Of a stretch of 64,000 nucleotides of DNA, positions 15,373-28,534 are shown piece after piece; the first letter of the stretch is position 1; each line of letters starts with the position of its first letter. The position numbers were made by a program, and so were the translations under genes. Location: positions 15,282,753 through 15,346,752 of the forward strand of contig NC_085876.1 in assembly GCF_034702125.1 (NCBI RefSeq). Direction: 5' to 3'. The notes under the pieces were generated by a model. That model was not told where the DNA came from. It saw nothing but the letters and a program-made list of their open reading frames with translations, and searched no databases. This DNA is from Engraulis encrasicolus. Lineage: Eukaryota > Chordata > Actinopteri > Clupeiformes > Engraulidae.

Positions 15373-15654
15373 TATGTGGTGCCGTCCTTCAAAGCAACTT
15401 ACAACTCCAGGGTCTTTACTAGCAATTCTCAGAACTGACAAACGCATTGACCTTTCTTTCCTTTTTTCCATCTCAAAAATAAATAAATATATCACAACCC
15501 TGAGAGCCGTTAATACAAATGTAAGGCAGTTTCAGAAACTACATTTGAATGAACGGTCACATGCATCTGAAAAAGAGCAGGCCAGACTGGTAATCTTTCC
15601 ATTTGACATGTACGTTGTTTGGGACTTAATGGTTAAGCCCCTCTCTTTAAGGAA

Positions 15655-16978
<1,324 letters not shown>

Positions 16979-17113
16979 CAGAGAAATGAGATCATGAAGG
17001 CTTTTGAAGACTTGTGATTAAATTTTGTCTCTCCTGCGCGATGACAATGCCAGTCAGGGACCCAAACGACTAAAGGACAATAGAGGTTATGGGATTTGAG
17101 TTTAACGCAATGA

Positions 17114-17116
<3 letters not shown>

Positions 17117-17210
<94 letters not shown>

Positions 17211-17245
17211 CGTGCGTGTGTGTGTGTGTGTGAGAAAGAGAGAGA

Positions 17246-17328
<83 letters not shown>

Positions 17329-17390
17329 TGTGTGTCTGTGAGTGTGTGTGTGAGAGAGAGAATGTGTGTGCGCGTGTGTGTGTGTGTGAC
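17117..17390 (+). repeat. Interrupted (GT)n microsatellite
   Basis: Two long GT blocks separated by gagaaagagagaga, with GTCT and GCGT interruptions. Confidence 0.97.
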
Positions 17391-17524
17391 ATCGACACCA
17401 CTGGTGCAAAAGGGGGCAGATCTGAGAGGAAATCTGTCAGTGGAATAGAGGAGAGTAGTAGCGTTGACTCAGTGCCAGTTATTGTATAATTTAAGCCGGC
17501 CCTCCGAGTACAGCACTACCACTG

Positions 17525-17770
17525 TAGCCTGATTATCATCGACTTTCAAATCTCTTCGAGAATTGGTCTGACCAAGAGCATAACAGTTAACATTTCCCAA
17601 ACCGCATGATTGACAAGTCTCCCTTGCTTTGCTAATGGTTGTTTGCTTGCCGACAAAGTGAGAGGAGGTCCCGTTTTTTTTCGGGAGCTTAGAAAGTACT
17701 TGCATTGCTCTTGAACTGACTAGTGGCAACGCTGAAGGTGTTGTGTCACTAGGCGGGCACTGCCTGGCTA
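17525..17770. mobile_element. MITE with 9-bp target duplication, copy 1
   Basis: Starts tagcctgattatcatcgac and ends cactgcctggcta. It is flanked by ctaccactg (17516-17524) and ctaccattg (17771-17779). The same element occurs at 35256-35495 with a perfect 9-bp duplication, and a partial copy lies at about 31160-31267. The 9-bp size suggests a Mutator- or Merlin-type transposase in trans. The 102-aa minus frame across it is repeat-encoded and not a gene. Confidence 0.8.
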
Positions 17771-17779
17771 CTACCATTG

Positions 17780-20335
17780 CATCCCCTGCTCAGTTTTGTA
17801 ATCAAATAAAATTATTTTTCTTTGCATGCCATACGTTTTAATATATTATGACTTGGTCATTGACAATCTGGTACCAGCAACCTTATAACAACAGTCATGT
17901 CCATTCAGGGGTCGTGTCAGGTTAACCCTTTAAGACATGGGCCCTGTTTTAAATCAGTTGTTAACAAAATGACAATGACTAAGTCGTAAAGGCCCTGTGT
18001 AAAGTCATAGTCCTAGTCATTGTCATAGTCTTTGTCATAGTCTTTTCAACAACTGTTACAGCATTCCACTGTCAGAATCGGCATGCATCATGAGGCTATA
18101 CAGCACTATGCAACATGTTCAAATGAAATATTCAAATTCATGAAATATTCACATTCATGCAAATGAAGACTCTAGTCTGCAGTCTGTGGGCAGAAATGCA
18201 ATCTTGCAAAATACGGCCTTCCAGGTCGCATCACAAAGCCTTGAACATTGTGAGCAGTGATGGGCAACCTGGATTAACCAGTAAGGCTACAATCCAGTGG
18301 CACATATTCCAAATGGCCTATTCTTACCTGTCCAATTGTTATTTGTATGCTTTTGCAAAGCTATATCGTAACAATCATGCTAATAAAACACAACACGAGT
18401 TTTCATTTGATTTCGGAACTCTAATGAATTGAAATGGCAGATTAAGATCAGACCATCCCCCACCCTCCGTGGAGACAGATTCCTCTTAGCTTTCGCCAGA
18501 CTGTTTGACGGAGGCTACTTCAGTTCCACAAATGTGGACAGCAGTCCTTAAGAGCAACTCTACGAACGATCGTAAAGACTGTGCACGCGTGCTCACGTAC
18601 GTGTGTCTTTGGGAAGCAGGCGTAGACAATCTAAGAACGTGCAGAGAATCAATCATAAAGGATGCACGTAAGGCTACGAAGCACTGTTAATGGGAAACAC
18701 AGCCCTGGTGGAATGATCACCTGCTTGAATTGGACAGGTAAAAACATGTCATTTGGAAACTGTGGCACTGGAGTGTAACTAATGAATCTAGGGTGCCCAT
18801 CACTTATTGTGAGAGTAGTATATTAGCCTACACATATAAATTTCATACAAACAGAAGGGAGACAAAGTTGCTGTTTGTGAGAAACAATGAGAAAAATATT
18901 CAAATTTAGAAATGTTAAGAACCTCAGGACAGAGAGCGACAACGTGTACAGTATGGAATTAAATCATTTTAACTTTACTTTATTTTGGCAGTTTAAAAGT
19001 GTTGGAATGTGCAGAATCTTCAGCAATACAGTACCATAGCAGTATGCAATTTACAGTTAGTGTTACTATTGTGCAACCATTGAAAACGTTTGTGGATAGT
19101 TGTGGGGCAATCCTGCAGTGATAAAAAAGGGGTTCAGGACATGCAATAGAGACGTTTGGTAGGCTATGTGATAGTAGGACTGTAATTAGTGTTGCAAAGA
19201 AAACCATAAACGTGCAGAACAGGGTGTAATATCGCACAATTATTGCCGGTATTCTTTACACATCATCAGCAGTACAAAAAGAAAAATGTTCTTTTTTTTC
19301 TCAATAAAAGCTTCTTGTAATGCTTCATCATAATTGTATCACAGGATGTCAGACAGTGGGCAAATAAATCCATTGCTCACAAAAAAATGTAATTCATTGT
19401 TTATTCATACCACTGTTGCTACAGACTGTTGTGCAACTTCTTCAACGTTACGTGATTGCGAATACAAAAAAATCCAGCTCTTTTCCAGTGGAGTCGATTT
19501 GGTCTCAACAGCAACATGAATAAAAAAGAAAAAAGGAAGAAATATGTGTACACGTGTACACGTGACAACTTCATTCAGAAAAAACATGAATGACACTTCC
19601 CAGTCCCAGTCCAGCTTTAGCATGGGGCCACTCCCCCATCATATATAGCCTACACTCCTGGGATTGTAATCCCAGATTTAATCCTGTCTATCAGCGGCTG
19701 TGGAAGTGCACGTCTGCACAATAAAGCCCTCAGGGGGGGGCAAAATAGACGGACACTAAACCCCCCCCTCCCTCCAATGGCTGCCCAGTTGCAAAAGTTG
19801 CCCTCCAATCAGAATTCTTCTTCTTCGCCAGGGTCACGTGACGGCCAAAGCTATCTTTTATCCTCCCCATCTCCGCCATAATCAGAGGCAAAACAGGGTT
19901 TTTTTTGTGTGTTTGTTTGTTTGTTTGTTTTTTCTCAAACAACTTTTTTTTCCTTACTGATGGCTGAGCCTTTTACATTTCGGCCCAGCCATATGTAGGC
20001 TTGCGTAGGCTTAATTCATGACAACAACAACCAGTGTAGTTCACTCACTCCTACTGTATAGGCTTACAGGCACGGACGGCCATGAATGAACATCACAGCC
20101 CACGCAAACTACTGTGGTCTTATAAGACTTGAGTGGTAACCAGCCACCAGTAGTGTCATGCCACAGGCTGAGCTCTCTTCCTGTGTGTCTAGTCTAATCT
20201 AATCAATGTCTGATCATACCCAGCCTCTTCCAGGAAACGTAAAGCTTGACGTTGCAGAACTGTCCTTAGCTTCCTACGGTACGGTCCCGCAGAATTAACA
20301 TCAGAAGCTCAGGACAATTAACCATAGGTACAAAG
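17780..20335. other. Non-coding; may contain the LINGO 3' UTR at its right end
   Basis: No exon is recognised. On the minus strand AATAAA signals (tttatt on +) lie at about 18977 and 19398 and could end LINGO transcripts. No repeat family was defined here. Confidence 0.4.
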
Positions 20336-20382
20336 TATATTATATTATATTATATTGTATTATATTATATTATATTATATTA
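20336..20382 (+). repeat. (ATATT)n pentanucleotide repeat
   Basis: About nine units of tatat/tatta type, in the presumed LINGO 3' UTR. Confidence 0.9.
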
Positions 20383-20524
20383 TTTTTTTTCTCATGAATA
20401 TCTGACTAGAAACAAAGTTGTTATTTGATGGATAAGGGGTCTGTTTGGCAGTCTTACAAAAAGAACATCTAAAAAGTAAACAAAAGTAAAAAAAAAACAA
20501 CAACAAAAAAAACAACTAATTTCC

Positions 20525-22372
20525 TTAAATGAGCTTCATGGTAAACTTGCTGGGCTCTGTTGAGGTGCCACCGCCACCACCAGTCGAGCGGGGCACATAG
20601 TCGATGTGGGCCGTGTGCTTGATCTGGCCTTTGCTCTGGCTCCAGAGGAAGACTAGGACAAAACAGATGGCAACGGAGCCTAGGAAAGACAGGAAACCCA
20701 TCGTCACGGCAATGAACAGCGTCTTTGTGTCAAAGGGGTACGGTTTTGTGTTCTGCGAGGAGCCGTTGACGGTGGTCGTTGGTGAGGTCACCAGATTCCA
20801 CCCGTCCAGGAAGTAGGAGGCCGAGCGGTTGCGGCCCGCCGGCAGCCCACGTACTCGCAAGGACACAGGAAAGGTGTCATTTCCTGCTGCGTTGGACGCT
20901 ATGCACAGGTAGGTGCCCGCGTCGTGCACCTGGGCGTAACGCACCTCCAGAGAACCGTCCGGAAGGATTCGTATCCTGCCCGTCGGGGAGAGCCGGGTGC
21001 GTTTCGGGCCCAGCCACACGATGGAGGGCACGGGGTCGCCGTTGGCCTTGCACACCAGCGGCACCGTGTGCCCTTCCTCCACGCGAATCTCCTGCGGCCT
21101 GCGGCTGACGATCCGAGGGGGCCGGCAGGTGAACAGTCCGGGCATCTCGGACTCGGCGAAGTCCTGAAACGTCCTGCCTTGCACCTGCAATGGGGTGTAG
21201 CAGGTCGGGGGCGCACCGTCGAAGCTCAAGCGAAGCCTGCGACGCATCACCCACAGCAGGCGACAGTCGCACGCCAGCGGGTTGTCGTCCAGTCTCAGCA
21301 CCTCCAGGTTCCCCACAGAGTGGAAAACGCCCTCCTCCAGCGTCACGAGCTCGTTGGACGAGACGTTGAGGAGACGCAGGTACGCCAGCCCGTGGAAGGC
21401 CTGCAGCTCCACCTGGAAGAGGCTCGCTCCGACCAGATACAGCTCCTGCAACCTCAGAAGGTCCCCCAGCAAGTTCCCCTGCACCGAGCCAATGGGGTTG
21501 TAGGAGAGGTCCAGGTAGCGCAGATAGACCAGGTGGTGGAGTGCCGTGTAGGGAAACATGCTGAGATTACAGTGGCTGAGGGTCAAAGAGGTTAAGTTCA
21601 GGCCCAATAGGCTGTTCCCCGCCAGGGACTCCAACCAGGGGCAGTGCGACACCACCAGCTCCCTCAGACGACCCAGCCGCTGGAAGGCATTGTTGGGTAG
21701 CAAGGTGATGGCCAGCCTCTTCAGACGCAGCTTCACCAGACCTCCCAGCTGTGACAGCGCCTCCGTTGGTGTGCGGGTGAGATTGCAGCGGTTGATGTTG
21801 AGCTCCTGGAGGTTGGACAGCCCCACAAACGCCTTCTGGGAGATGAACAGAAGGTCGTTCTCGGCAAGCTCCATGCGCTGGAGCCGCGCCAGGTCCCGGA
21901 AGGTGTAATCCAGGAAGACGATGATCTCGTTCTCGCTGAGGTCCAGCAGGCGGAGGTTGGACAGCCCTGAGAAGACCCCCACGGTGATGAGCTTCAGCCG
22001 GTTGCGACACAAGCGCAACGTGAGCAAGTTCTGGAGGCCCAGAAAAGCCTCGACCTCGATCGACGACAGGAAATTGTCGCTCAGGTCCAGCTCCCTCAGT
22101 TGACCCAGCCCAGAGAACTGCCGTCGGCCCAAGGCCTTCAGACGGTTGCGGGAAAGATCGAGGCGTTGGGTGTCCCCGGAAATGCCCTCCTGTGGCACGG
22201 ACGACAGGCGGCGACTGGAGCAGTTGGCCATCAGCGCTTCAGCGTAGCACTCGCAACGCTGGGGACAGGGCCACAGGGAGTCAGCCGAGGACGCTAGACC
22301 CACCGCCACCACCCATAGGAGAAGCAGACCTCGCCAGCATAGCGCCCACAGGAAAGCACCCTCCACACACAT
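20525..22372 (-). CDS. lingo4: LINGO-family LRR/Ig transmembrane protein, probably LINGO4
   Basis: A complete single-exon coding region of 615 aa. The order is: signal peptide (about 1-30, with a Leu/Val-rich core), LRRNT with CPQRCEC (36-42) and C51, about eleven leucine-rich repeats (66-355), LRRCT starting NPLACDCRLLW (364-374) to FTC416, one I-set Ig domain with C441 and C490 and the DAGTYLC signature, a transmembrane segment at about 551-577, and a 38-residue cytoplasmic tail with DYVPR and final FTMKLI. This architecture and tail define the LINGO family (LINGO1 is a Nogo-receptor co-receptor restraining myelination; LINGO4 is less studied). Assignment to LINGO4 rests on the linkage with cathepsin and is moderately sure. 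The start at 22372 was chosen because an acceptor-like pyrimidine tract and ag lie just upstream. A further in-frame ATG at 22540 would add 56 residues unlike the family. Family-typical length is 590-620. Confidence 0.93.
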   Translation of the reverse strand: MCVEGAFLWALCWRGLLLLWVVAVGLASSADSLWPCPQRCECYAEALMANCSSRRLSSVPQEGISGDTQRLDLSRNRLKALGRRQFSGLGQLRELDLSDNFLSSIEVEAFLGLQNLLTLRLCRNRLKLITVGVFSGLSNLRLLDLSENEIIVFLDYTFRDLARLQRMELAENDLLFISQKAFVGLSNLQELNINRCNLTRTPTEALSQLGGLVKLRLKRLAITLLPNNAFQRLGRLRELVVSHCPWLESLAGNSLLGLNLTSLTLSHCNLSMFPYTALHHLVYLRYLDLSYNPIGSVQGNLLGDLLRLQELYLVGASLFQVELQAFHGLAYLRLLNVSSNELVTLEEGVFHSVGNLEVLRLDDNPLACDCRLLWVMRRRLRLSFDGAPPTCYTPLQVQGRTFQDFAESEMPGLFTCRPPRIVSRRPQEIRVEEGHTVPLVCKANGDPVPSIVWLGPKRTRLSPTGRIRILPDGSLEVRYAQVHDAGTYLCIASNAAGNDTFPVSLRVRGLPAGRNRSASYFLDGWNLVTSPTTTVNGSSQNTKPYPFDTKTLFIAVTMGFLSFLGSVAICFVLVFLWSQSKGQIKHTAHIDYVPRSTGGGGGTSTEPSKFTMKLI

Positions 22373-22966
22373 CTGGGGACCTGCCTGGGCAAGGTACATT
22401 ACAGGGAAAGGGGAGACAGAGTAACACAGTAAGGCAAGTGTGACAATAAGCAGTAGGACAGTGAGGCAAGGCAAGGTAAGAGGGGACTTGATTGTGGAGA
22501 TGCGGTCAAAAAAGTACACATTTAAATGACTTAGAATCACTTAAGTAATGAATGTGGAACCACAATGAAGTTTATTTTTCTGATACAGTCATGACTCAGG
22601 CCCAAGGTCCAAGAGATGAAAGGTGTTCTATTCTGTCATATTAACCCCTTTGTGCAGAGCCTATGTTATAACCTTAAAGTCCTCAAAACTGTTTCAGATT
22701 CAGAACAGATTCAGTAAAAATCCTGCCACAAATTTGATCCAACCAGCTTTAATTCAGACAGGAAAGGTGAAGTCATCTGTATTTGAAGGGAAATGTGGCA
22801 GAGCTTTTACTTTCTGAACTCTGATTGACACTGGGACTATGAGCCTATCATCCAGTTGTTCAAATGAAACCTGAAAGTCTACAATTTATCCTCTCTCACC
22901 TTTTCATGCATTGTCTCTTTTCTATGGCATGTTGTGTATGTACTTGTACTCTTTCATGGCTATCTA
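22373..22966 (-). other. Region just upstream of LINGO: likely intron end
   Basis: On the minus strand a pyrimidine-rich stretch (ctgtctcccctttccctg) is followed by ttgcccag, then gcaggtccccag and the ATG at 22372. This suggests a 3' splice site joining an upstream untranslated exon, as in other LINGO genes. The remainder is featureless. Confidence 0.45.
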
Positions 22967-23392
22967 CAGGGGTTGGACAAAATAATGGAAACACCTTTTT
23001 GCAATGCACACAACGTTATGGGTGACAGTCTCCTCTCGCATCCACAGTTAATCCTGTTGGATGTGGTTCATCCTTCTTGGTGGTATGCAGACATTATCTT
23101 GGATACTGTTCTTGATACATCACAAAGACTTGCTGTCTCTTTAAAAGATGCAACAGTTACACGTGGACCAAGAAAATCTCCTTTTTGAACTCTGATATGT
23201 CACCCATAAAGTTGTGTGCATTGCAAGATTTTGAGCAAAACTGTGCTCTTAACCTCCTAACTGAACCTTCACACTTAACTTTACTGGTGCAATGTGCAAT
23301 TAAGGAAGATTGGCCAACAGGCTGGTCCACTTGAGCCATGAAACTTCCTACTCTAAAATGACAGGTGTTTCCATTATTTTGCCCAACCCCTG
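22967..23392. mobile_element. Non-autonomous Tc1-like element
   Basis: Ends caggggttggacaaaataat and its complement attattttgcccaacccctg, with TA on both sides (22965-22966 and 23393-23394). The 426-bp element lacks transposase. Inner sequences gcaatgcacacaac and gttgtgtgcattgc are also inverted. Confidence 0.85.
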
Positions 23393-23554
23393 TACTGCAC
23401 TAGCCTATTGCTTGAGCTGGCCCGGTCCTGGGGTAGACTCTATGGCATGCTGTGTATGTATGTGTGTGTACTCTACATAACCCTGTGCTAATGTACTTAA
23501 ACAAACTAACCTGACTTAGCATCTGCACTTGTTGTTCTGTATATTTCCTATTCA

Positions 23555-23646
23555 CTTTGTATCTACTAATGTTGTTGCCTATTTTTATGTCCTATATTGT
23601 AAGTTGCTTTGGTTAAAAAGCATCTTCCAAATACAATGCAATGTAA
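23555..23646 (+). repeat. SINE/LINE 3' tail fragment
   Basis: Contains the teleost tail motif gtaagttgctttggttaaaa, agcatcttccaaat, then aatgcaatgtaatg. A shorter relative (gtaagttgcattgggtaag, then repeated taatg) lies at about 57425-57485. Confidence 0.6.
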
Positions 23647-24536
23647 TGTCTCTTTCCTGTCGTTTCATTGACACCATTGCTGACTTCATGTTTTCAAAAA
23701 GTATTTCCTGACACTACTGTAGTGATTTGCGGGAAGTGATTTCGAGCCAAACCACTGTAGTACACGCAGACCCAGAGAGAGAGGAACTCAATGGCCACTG
23801 CATTAGACGTGATTAATCCCATGTCGCATTAGAAGTTCTGAAGCAAAGAGCACACCATCACCCTCCATCATCCATCACACTGAGTGACAGTCAGCGGTCT
23901 GGCTTACTACTTAGCCCAATTGTCAGAGATAGACGCAACGCAAGCAAATCCAATGTCTGGGTGAGAAAAGCAATAATGGTGGGCTGTTTGTCCTCAGACA
24001 ATTGACCATCTCTACTGTGCAGAATAGTAGTAGGCTTTCTTTAAATGTGTTACATAAATGACTTCCGTAACTGCAAATCCAAAGTCTGAGTGAGAAAAAA
24101 AAAACAATATCGTCAGGCCATTGACATCTCTATTATGTAGGCTTTCCTTTCTTAAGCATATTACATAAGTGTTTTATGTTGTTCCGTAATTGGCATGATA
24201 TCTGTATCTGTAAAAAAAACGCCTGGGTGAGAAAAAAATCAGCAGCACTTCACAATAACCTTCCGCTATAAATGGTTAACAAATAGTTAACAAATAGTTT
24301 ACTGCACATTTTATAGTTGTAATACATTAAGTACAAATGTCTTAATAGTGGTCTGTGTCTTTATCCTCAGGCCATTGGCATACTTCCTGTACATAATAAT
24401 TATGTATCATTACATTTACTATTATGTAATTACGTAATTGTTACGTAAATGTTTTATGAAGTTTAGCATAATGGCCTGACTTCCGTATAATTATGGTGTT
24501 TTACGTAAGACAATGGTGTGAATTGAAGAGACTTAC
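23647..24536. other. Non-coding, nothing recognised
   Basis: Includes a short piece of a repeat reading cacttcacaataacc...taaatggttaac at 24247-24300. No gene was seen. Confidence 0.45.
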
Positions 24537-24540
24537 GTAC

Positions 24541-24621
24541 CAACTGGCCGCGTGGCTGCAGTTTCTCATAACCAACGGTGTTCCATGTGCACCAGTCAAA
24601 CCAGTCTAACCCGTAACAAAC
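24541..24621 (-). CDS. Candidate small exon upstream of LINGO
   Basis: On the minus strand tttacatttttgcag precedes an 81-base segment followed by gtacgtaagt. Only one frame is open: 27 codons starting VCYGLDWFDWCTWNTVGYEK, aromatic-rich. It could be a 5' untranslated or leader exon of the LINGO gene 2.2 kb downstream. Splicing at the alternative gtaagt (last base 24537) is equally possible. I do not recognise the peptide, and a 27-codon open frame is not rare by chance. Confidence 0.25.
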
Positions 24622-24659
24622 CTGCAAAAATGTAAACCATATGTTAGCAGGTAGCACTT

Positions 24660-25260
24660 GCAAACATTTAATTACATTACTTTGATGTGTCAGGATGTCT
24701 TAATGTGTCATGGCATGGCATACACATTTGCTGTTATCAGTATGACCATGACTAAGTCGTATGTACAAATTGAATTACTAAAGGCTCTGTATAATTAAGT
24801 GTAGTACCCCTCGTAGTTAAGTCTTTTCGATGGCTATTACAGCATACCACTGGTGAAACGGTGCACAATATGAGGCTACCGAAGCAAAGAACCTTGAATA
24901 AACTTGAATGAACTGTGTACTATGTGAAGTATTTGAAAATATTTAATCCCAATGAGGCAAGGTTTTTATGAACAATTGAAGAGAAAAAATATATTGGCGG
25001 GAGGGGGGAATCTCTAAACACCGTAGCCTCTTACTGCAGATGGGGTCGCCGGCGGGCCTATTCACTCAACTATACTACATCATAACAACATTGCTATGAC
25101 AGCACAGAGAGCCTTAAGTGGCAGATTAAGACATAGCTATTACAGTTTTTGATGACAGTAAGGTTATAACATAGTCTCTGCCCTCAGGGGTTAAGGTAAG
25201 CCCTGACCCCATCTCACCTACACACTCATCCTCAGTGTCTGGCTTAAGCAGCTCTAGCAG
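24660..25260. other. Non-coding, nothing recognised
   Basis: No exon, RNA or complete repeat can be supported. Confidence 0.45.
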
Positions 25261-25672
25261 CAGGGCTGTAGTACTTGAGTCCGGACTCAAGTTTGTTTTT
25301 TTATGGACTTGGACCTTGCTTGGACTCGGACATTGGTCTTGCCAAATTGAGCTTTTGGACTCGACCGGGTCTGTCTTTATTTTATTTAGAACATTGGCAA
25401 CCATAAATTCTAGAGTGGAGCTTGAAATCCAACAACATACAAGTTTGTCTTCACATCCATGGCATATGGTTACCTTCAAACATCCGCTTTATTGTTATTC
25501 ATCCTTTTCATTGTTTAAAACTGACCGAAATGTGACTCGTACTTGACTTGGACTCGAATGTTTTTGGACTCGGTCTTGTCTCAGACTCAAACCTCTTTGA
25601 AAACTCGGACTTGTCTCGGACTTGACTATTCTGGTCTTGGACTCTACAAAGGTGGACTTGACTACAGCCCTG
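25261..25672. mobile_element. hAT-type MITE rich in ggacttggact words
   Basis: Starts cagggctgtagtacttgag and ends aagtcaactacagccctg-like (gacttgactacagccctg). Flanks tctagcag (25253-25260) and tctagcac (25673-25680) are an 8-bp duplication with one change. The interior contains many ggactcgg/ggacttgg words. No transposase. Confidence 0.85.
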
Positions 25673-26089
25673 TCTAGCACCACAGAGTCTTTCACAGCTC
25701 TCATCTCTCATCTTGTCAGCACCAACAGGTTAGGATGAAAGCTTTCTGAGAAAGATTTTGTCCTTTCACAAAGCCGTCCGAGAACTGAGCAGGATTGACT
25801 TGGACTCAAACTCAGTGTAGTGGTAGTGGTATTCATCCAGTCGGCTCCTCTGGCCCGCACATTAAACTGCATTGTTTTCCCCTCCAAGTGCTTGTGCGGT
25901 TCAATCACTGACAGTCATTTGGCATATTGATTAGCCAATGTGGGGGAAAACAATCAATTTCATGGGCGGGCCCAGAGTTGCCGACTGGGTCTATGCGAAT
26001 CTCAAAGTGAACCTGATGAATGGGTCCTGAAATGCATGGTTCACTAAAATAAATTAATCATGTAGCATGTGTTAGCCTCTTTGTGCAGA

Positions 26090-26322
26090 TGAAGAGTTCA
26101 GATGCAAAACCCCCTAAGTGCCATTTCAGGAAATAATCTTAATTCATTTTTATTTAATACAAAGCTATCAAAATTGCATATGTTTTTATTTTATTTATGT
26201 AATATAACTATTTATATGTATTATCAAATACATGAATGTAAACCAAACCAACAACGGGGTTCTCTAAAAGAAGTGCAGGTCTTCAGAAATGGAGTTAGGG
26301 GGTTTTGCATCTGAACTCTTCA
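26090..26322 (+). mobile_element. MITE with 27-bp perfect inverted ends, copy 1
   Basis: Left end tgaagagttcagatgcaaaa followed by cccccta; the right end is its exact complement (to 26322). The second copy at 32787-33024 is in the opposite orientation. The flanks suggest a 2-bp duplication (ga here, ta in copy 2). No transposase frame. Confidence 0.85.
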
Positions 26323-26372
26323 GATGGACCCACTGGCCCATTCACACTTTGCTGAAAACACTCAGCTACATC

Positions 26373-26530
26373 CAGGGAAGCTGATAAGGAGGGGCAAATG
26401 GGGTCAGTTGTCCCGTGCCCAGGCGGAAAGAGGGCCCAGAAATGGGTTTTCATTGCATTGTATGAATTGGGCGGGGGGCCTCTTTCAGATGACTTTGCCC
26501 TGGGACCAGCAAAAGCTGTCAGCGGCCCAG
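26373..26530 (+). mobile_element. hAT MITE family A, copy 1
   Basis: Left end cagggaagctgataa, right end gctgtcagcggcccag. A perfect 8-bp duplication, gctacatc, lies at 26365-26372 and 26531-26538. The interior has ggtcagttgtccc and tcagatgactttg. One of nine related copies in this window. Confidence 0.9.
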
Positions 26531-26929
26531 GCTACATCATAACAACATTGCTATGACATTATTGAAAGCGTCAAGTGACAGATTAAGACTTGGCCATTGC
26601 ACAGGATTCCTTTCAGAATTTTAGGTTTTCGCTAGACGTTAATGCTGATATGAGACACTCATAATGTTTATGCATGCAACACTTGAATTTACGTACCTCC
26701 TGAATTAAAGCAATTCTAAAACTGAAATCCAATAGGCCTATGACATGAGAAAAAAGGGTTCATGCACAGAAAACGTACAGTATCTGTAAATCTTTCAGTT
26801 ATACATACTTGTTTGAGTTTAAATGGGCCCCAAAATTAACATTATGCAACATACCAACATATTTGGATGGGGATTGAAAATAGGTTGGCATGCTGCAGAA
26901 TATCACCTCAAAAGTTACATTTATATATA
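26531..26929. other. Non-coding; left flank of a SINE target site
   Basis: Featureless until 26910-26922, where aaaagttacattt forms the left target duplication of the SINE/Tc1 nest. Confidence 0.5.
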
Positions 26930-28534
26930 CAGTGAGTCCAATATGTATTTGATCCCTTTCTGATTTTGCCGGTTAGCCCACTAATAAAGACATGATCAGT
27001 CTATAAATTTATGATAATATGTATTCAAACATGGAGAGACAGAATATCAAAAATAAATTCCAGAAAATAACTTAAAATAATATATTTTAATTAATTTGTA
27101 TTTAATTTAGGCAAATAAGTATTTGATCCCTCTAGTTAAAGAAGATAAAGTGCTTTGTGGCAAAGCCCTAGTTGTCTAGCACTGAGGTCAGATGCTTCTT
27201 TTAGTTGATGACAATGTTTGTGCATATAGTAGAACATATTTTTGCCCATTTTTCTTTGCACATTATCTCTAAAACATTAATAGTTTGTGGCTGTAGCTTG
27301 GCAAATGGAAGGTTCAGTTCTCTCCATAGAATTACTATAGGGTTAATATTTGGAGACTGTCTAGGCCACTTCACGACTTTAATACGCTTCTTATTGAGCC
27401 ACTCCTTCGTTGCTTTGACTGTATGTTGTGTATTATTGTCATGTCGGGAGATCCAAAAATGACCCACCCTTCAGTGTAGTGGTGGAGGGAAGGACGTTTG
27501 CACTCAGGATTGCACATTACATGTCTCCCTCCATCCATTTGTTGACGATGTGAAGTTGTCCTGTGCCTTGGCCACACACACACCCTCAAACCGTAATGAT
27601 ACCACTTTCATGCATGATGGTGAGGAGGGTGTTCTTGGGATCATATACAGTAGTACTCTTTCTCAAAACACATTGAATTGTGATAATGCCAAACATCTTG
27701 ATTTTGGTTTCATCTGACTACAGCACCTCCTTATCATATCCTAAATCAGTCTGATGTCCGTTGGCAAACCTCAAGTGGGACTGCACAGGTTCCTTCTGAA
27801 GTAAAGGTACCATGTGTACACTACAGGAATTTAAACCTCTGTGGCATTAAGTGCTACCAGTTGTTTTCTCAGTGATTTTGGTCAGTAGCTTTGATATCAT
27901 TGCCTAGTTCATACCGTATAGCTCTAGGGTGATTTCTTTCTGTTCTCATGATTATCAAATCCCTACAAAAGGTCAAATCTTGTATAGAACCCCAGACAGG
28001 CTGATGGATAGTCATTTTGTATTCCTCACATTTTGGAAGAAATGCATCAACAGCTGGGTCATTAATACCCAGTCTCTTTCTTGTGGCTTTGCAGCCCATT
28101 TAATCTTTGTTCAGGTCTAAAATCGTGTCCCTGATATCATTTGACCACTCTTTGATCTTTCCCATGCTGGTGAGGTTTCGGTGTGACTGATTCACTCATA
28201 CTATGGACTGATTCTGCTGATTCAATGTGTCTTTTATGCATGTTAGTATGTACAGGTGTCTTTAATTCAGATGACAAGTTGATCGGAAGTGCCCATCTGG
28301 TCTGTGGGCACGGAACTGTAATCAGTTGGCAGGGGATCAAATACTTATTTTGCTCGATGAAATGGAAATAAATTAATATATATTCTCTTCAGTTAATTTC
28401 TGGATTTTATTTTTGATATTCTGTCTCTCCATATTAGAAAACATATTATCATAACATTTATTGACTGATCATGTCTTTGTTAGTAGGCAAACCAACAAAA
28501 TCAGCAAGGGATCAAATACATATTGGACTCACTG
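26930..28534 (-). mobile_element. Tc1-like DNA transposon, degenerate
   Basis: Ends cagtgagtccaatatgtat and its complement atacatattggactcactg, TA on both sides, 1.6 kb. It encodes a broken transposase on the minus strand (separate entry). It is inserted in the TA-rich tail of the SINE to its right. Confidence 0.9.
27201..28170 (-). pseudogene. Tc1-like transposase, inactive remnant
   Basis: Fragments in several frames match the Tc1 transposase order from about 28170 down to 27201. The catalytic part (27201-27467) shows the second Asp (RHDNNTQHT) and the region spaced 34 residues later, but the expected catalytic Glu reads Val (SPNINPIVILW). Multiple stops and frameshifts separate the pieces, so it cannot produce a working enzyme. 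Confidence 0.85.

Noticed and set aside
17469..17777. 102-aa and 114-aa minus frames sharing YALGQT and RRDLKVDDNQA (second at 35221-35565)
   Set aside because: Similarity comes from the shared MITE, not a conserved gene; the frames extend beyond element ends into unrelated flanks.
20877..22103. Several frames over the LINGO exon in other phases
   Set aside because: Shadow frames of a GC-rich coding exon with clear LINGO reading on the minus strand.
22373..22540. In-frame upstream ATG for LINGO at 22540
   Set aside because: Would add a second hydrophobic segment before the signal peptide, and a likely splice acceptor lies just before the start chosen at 22372.
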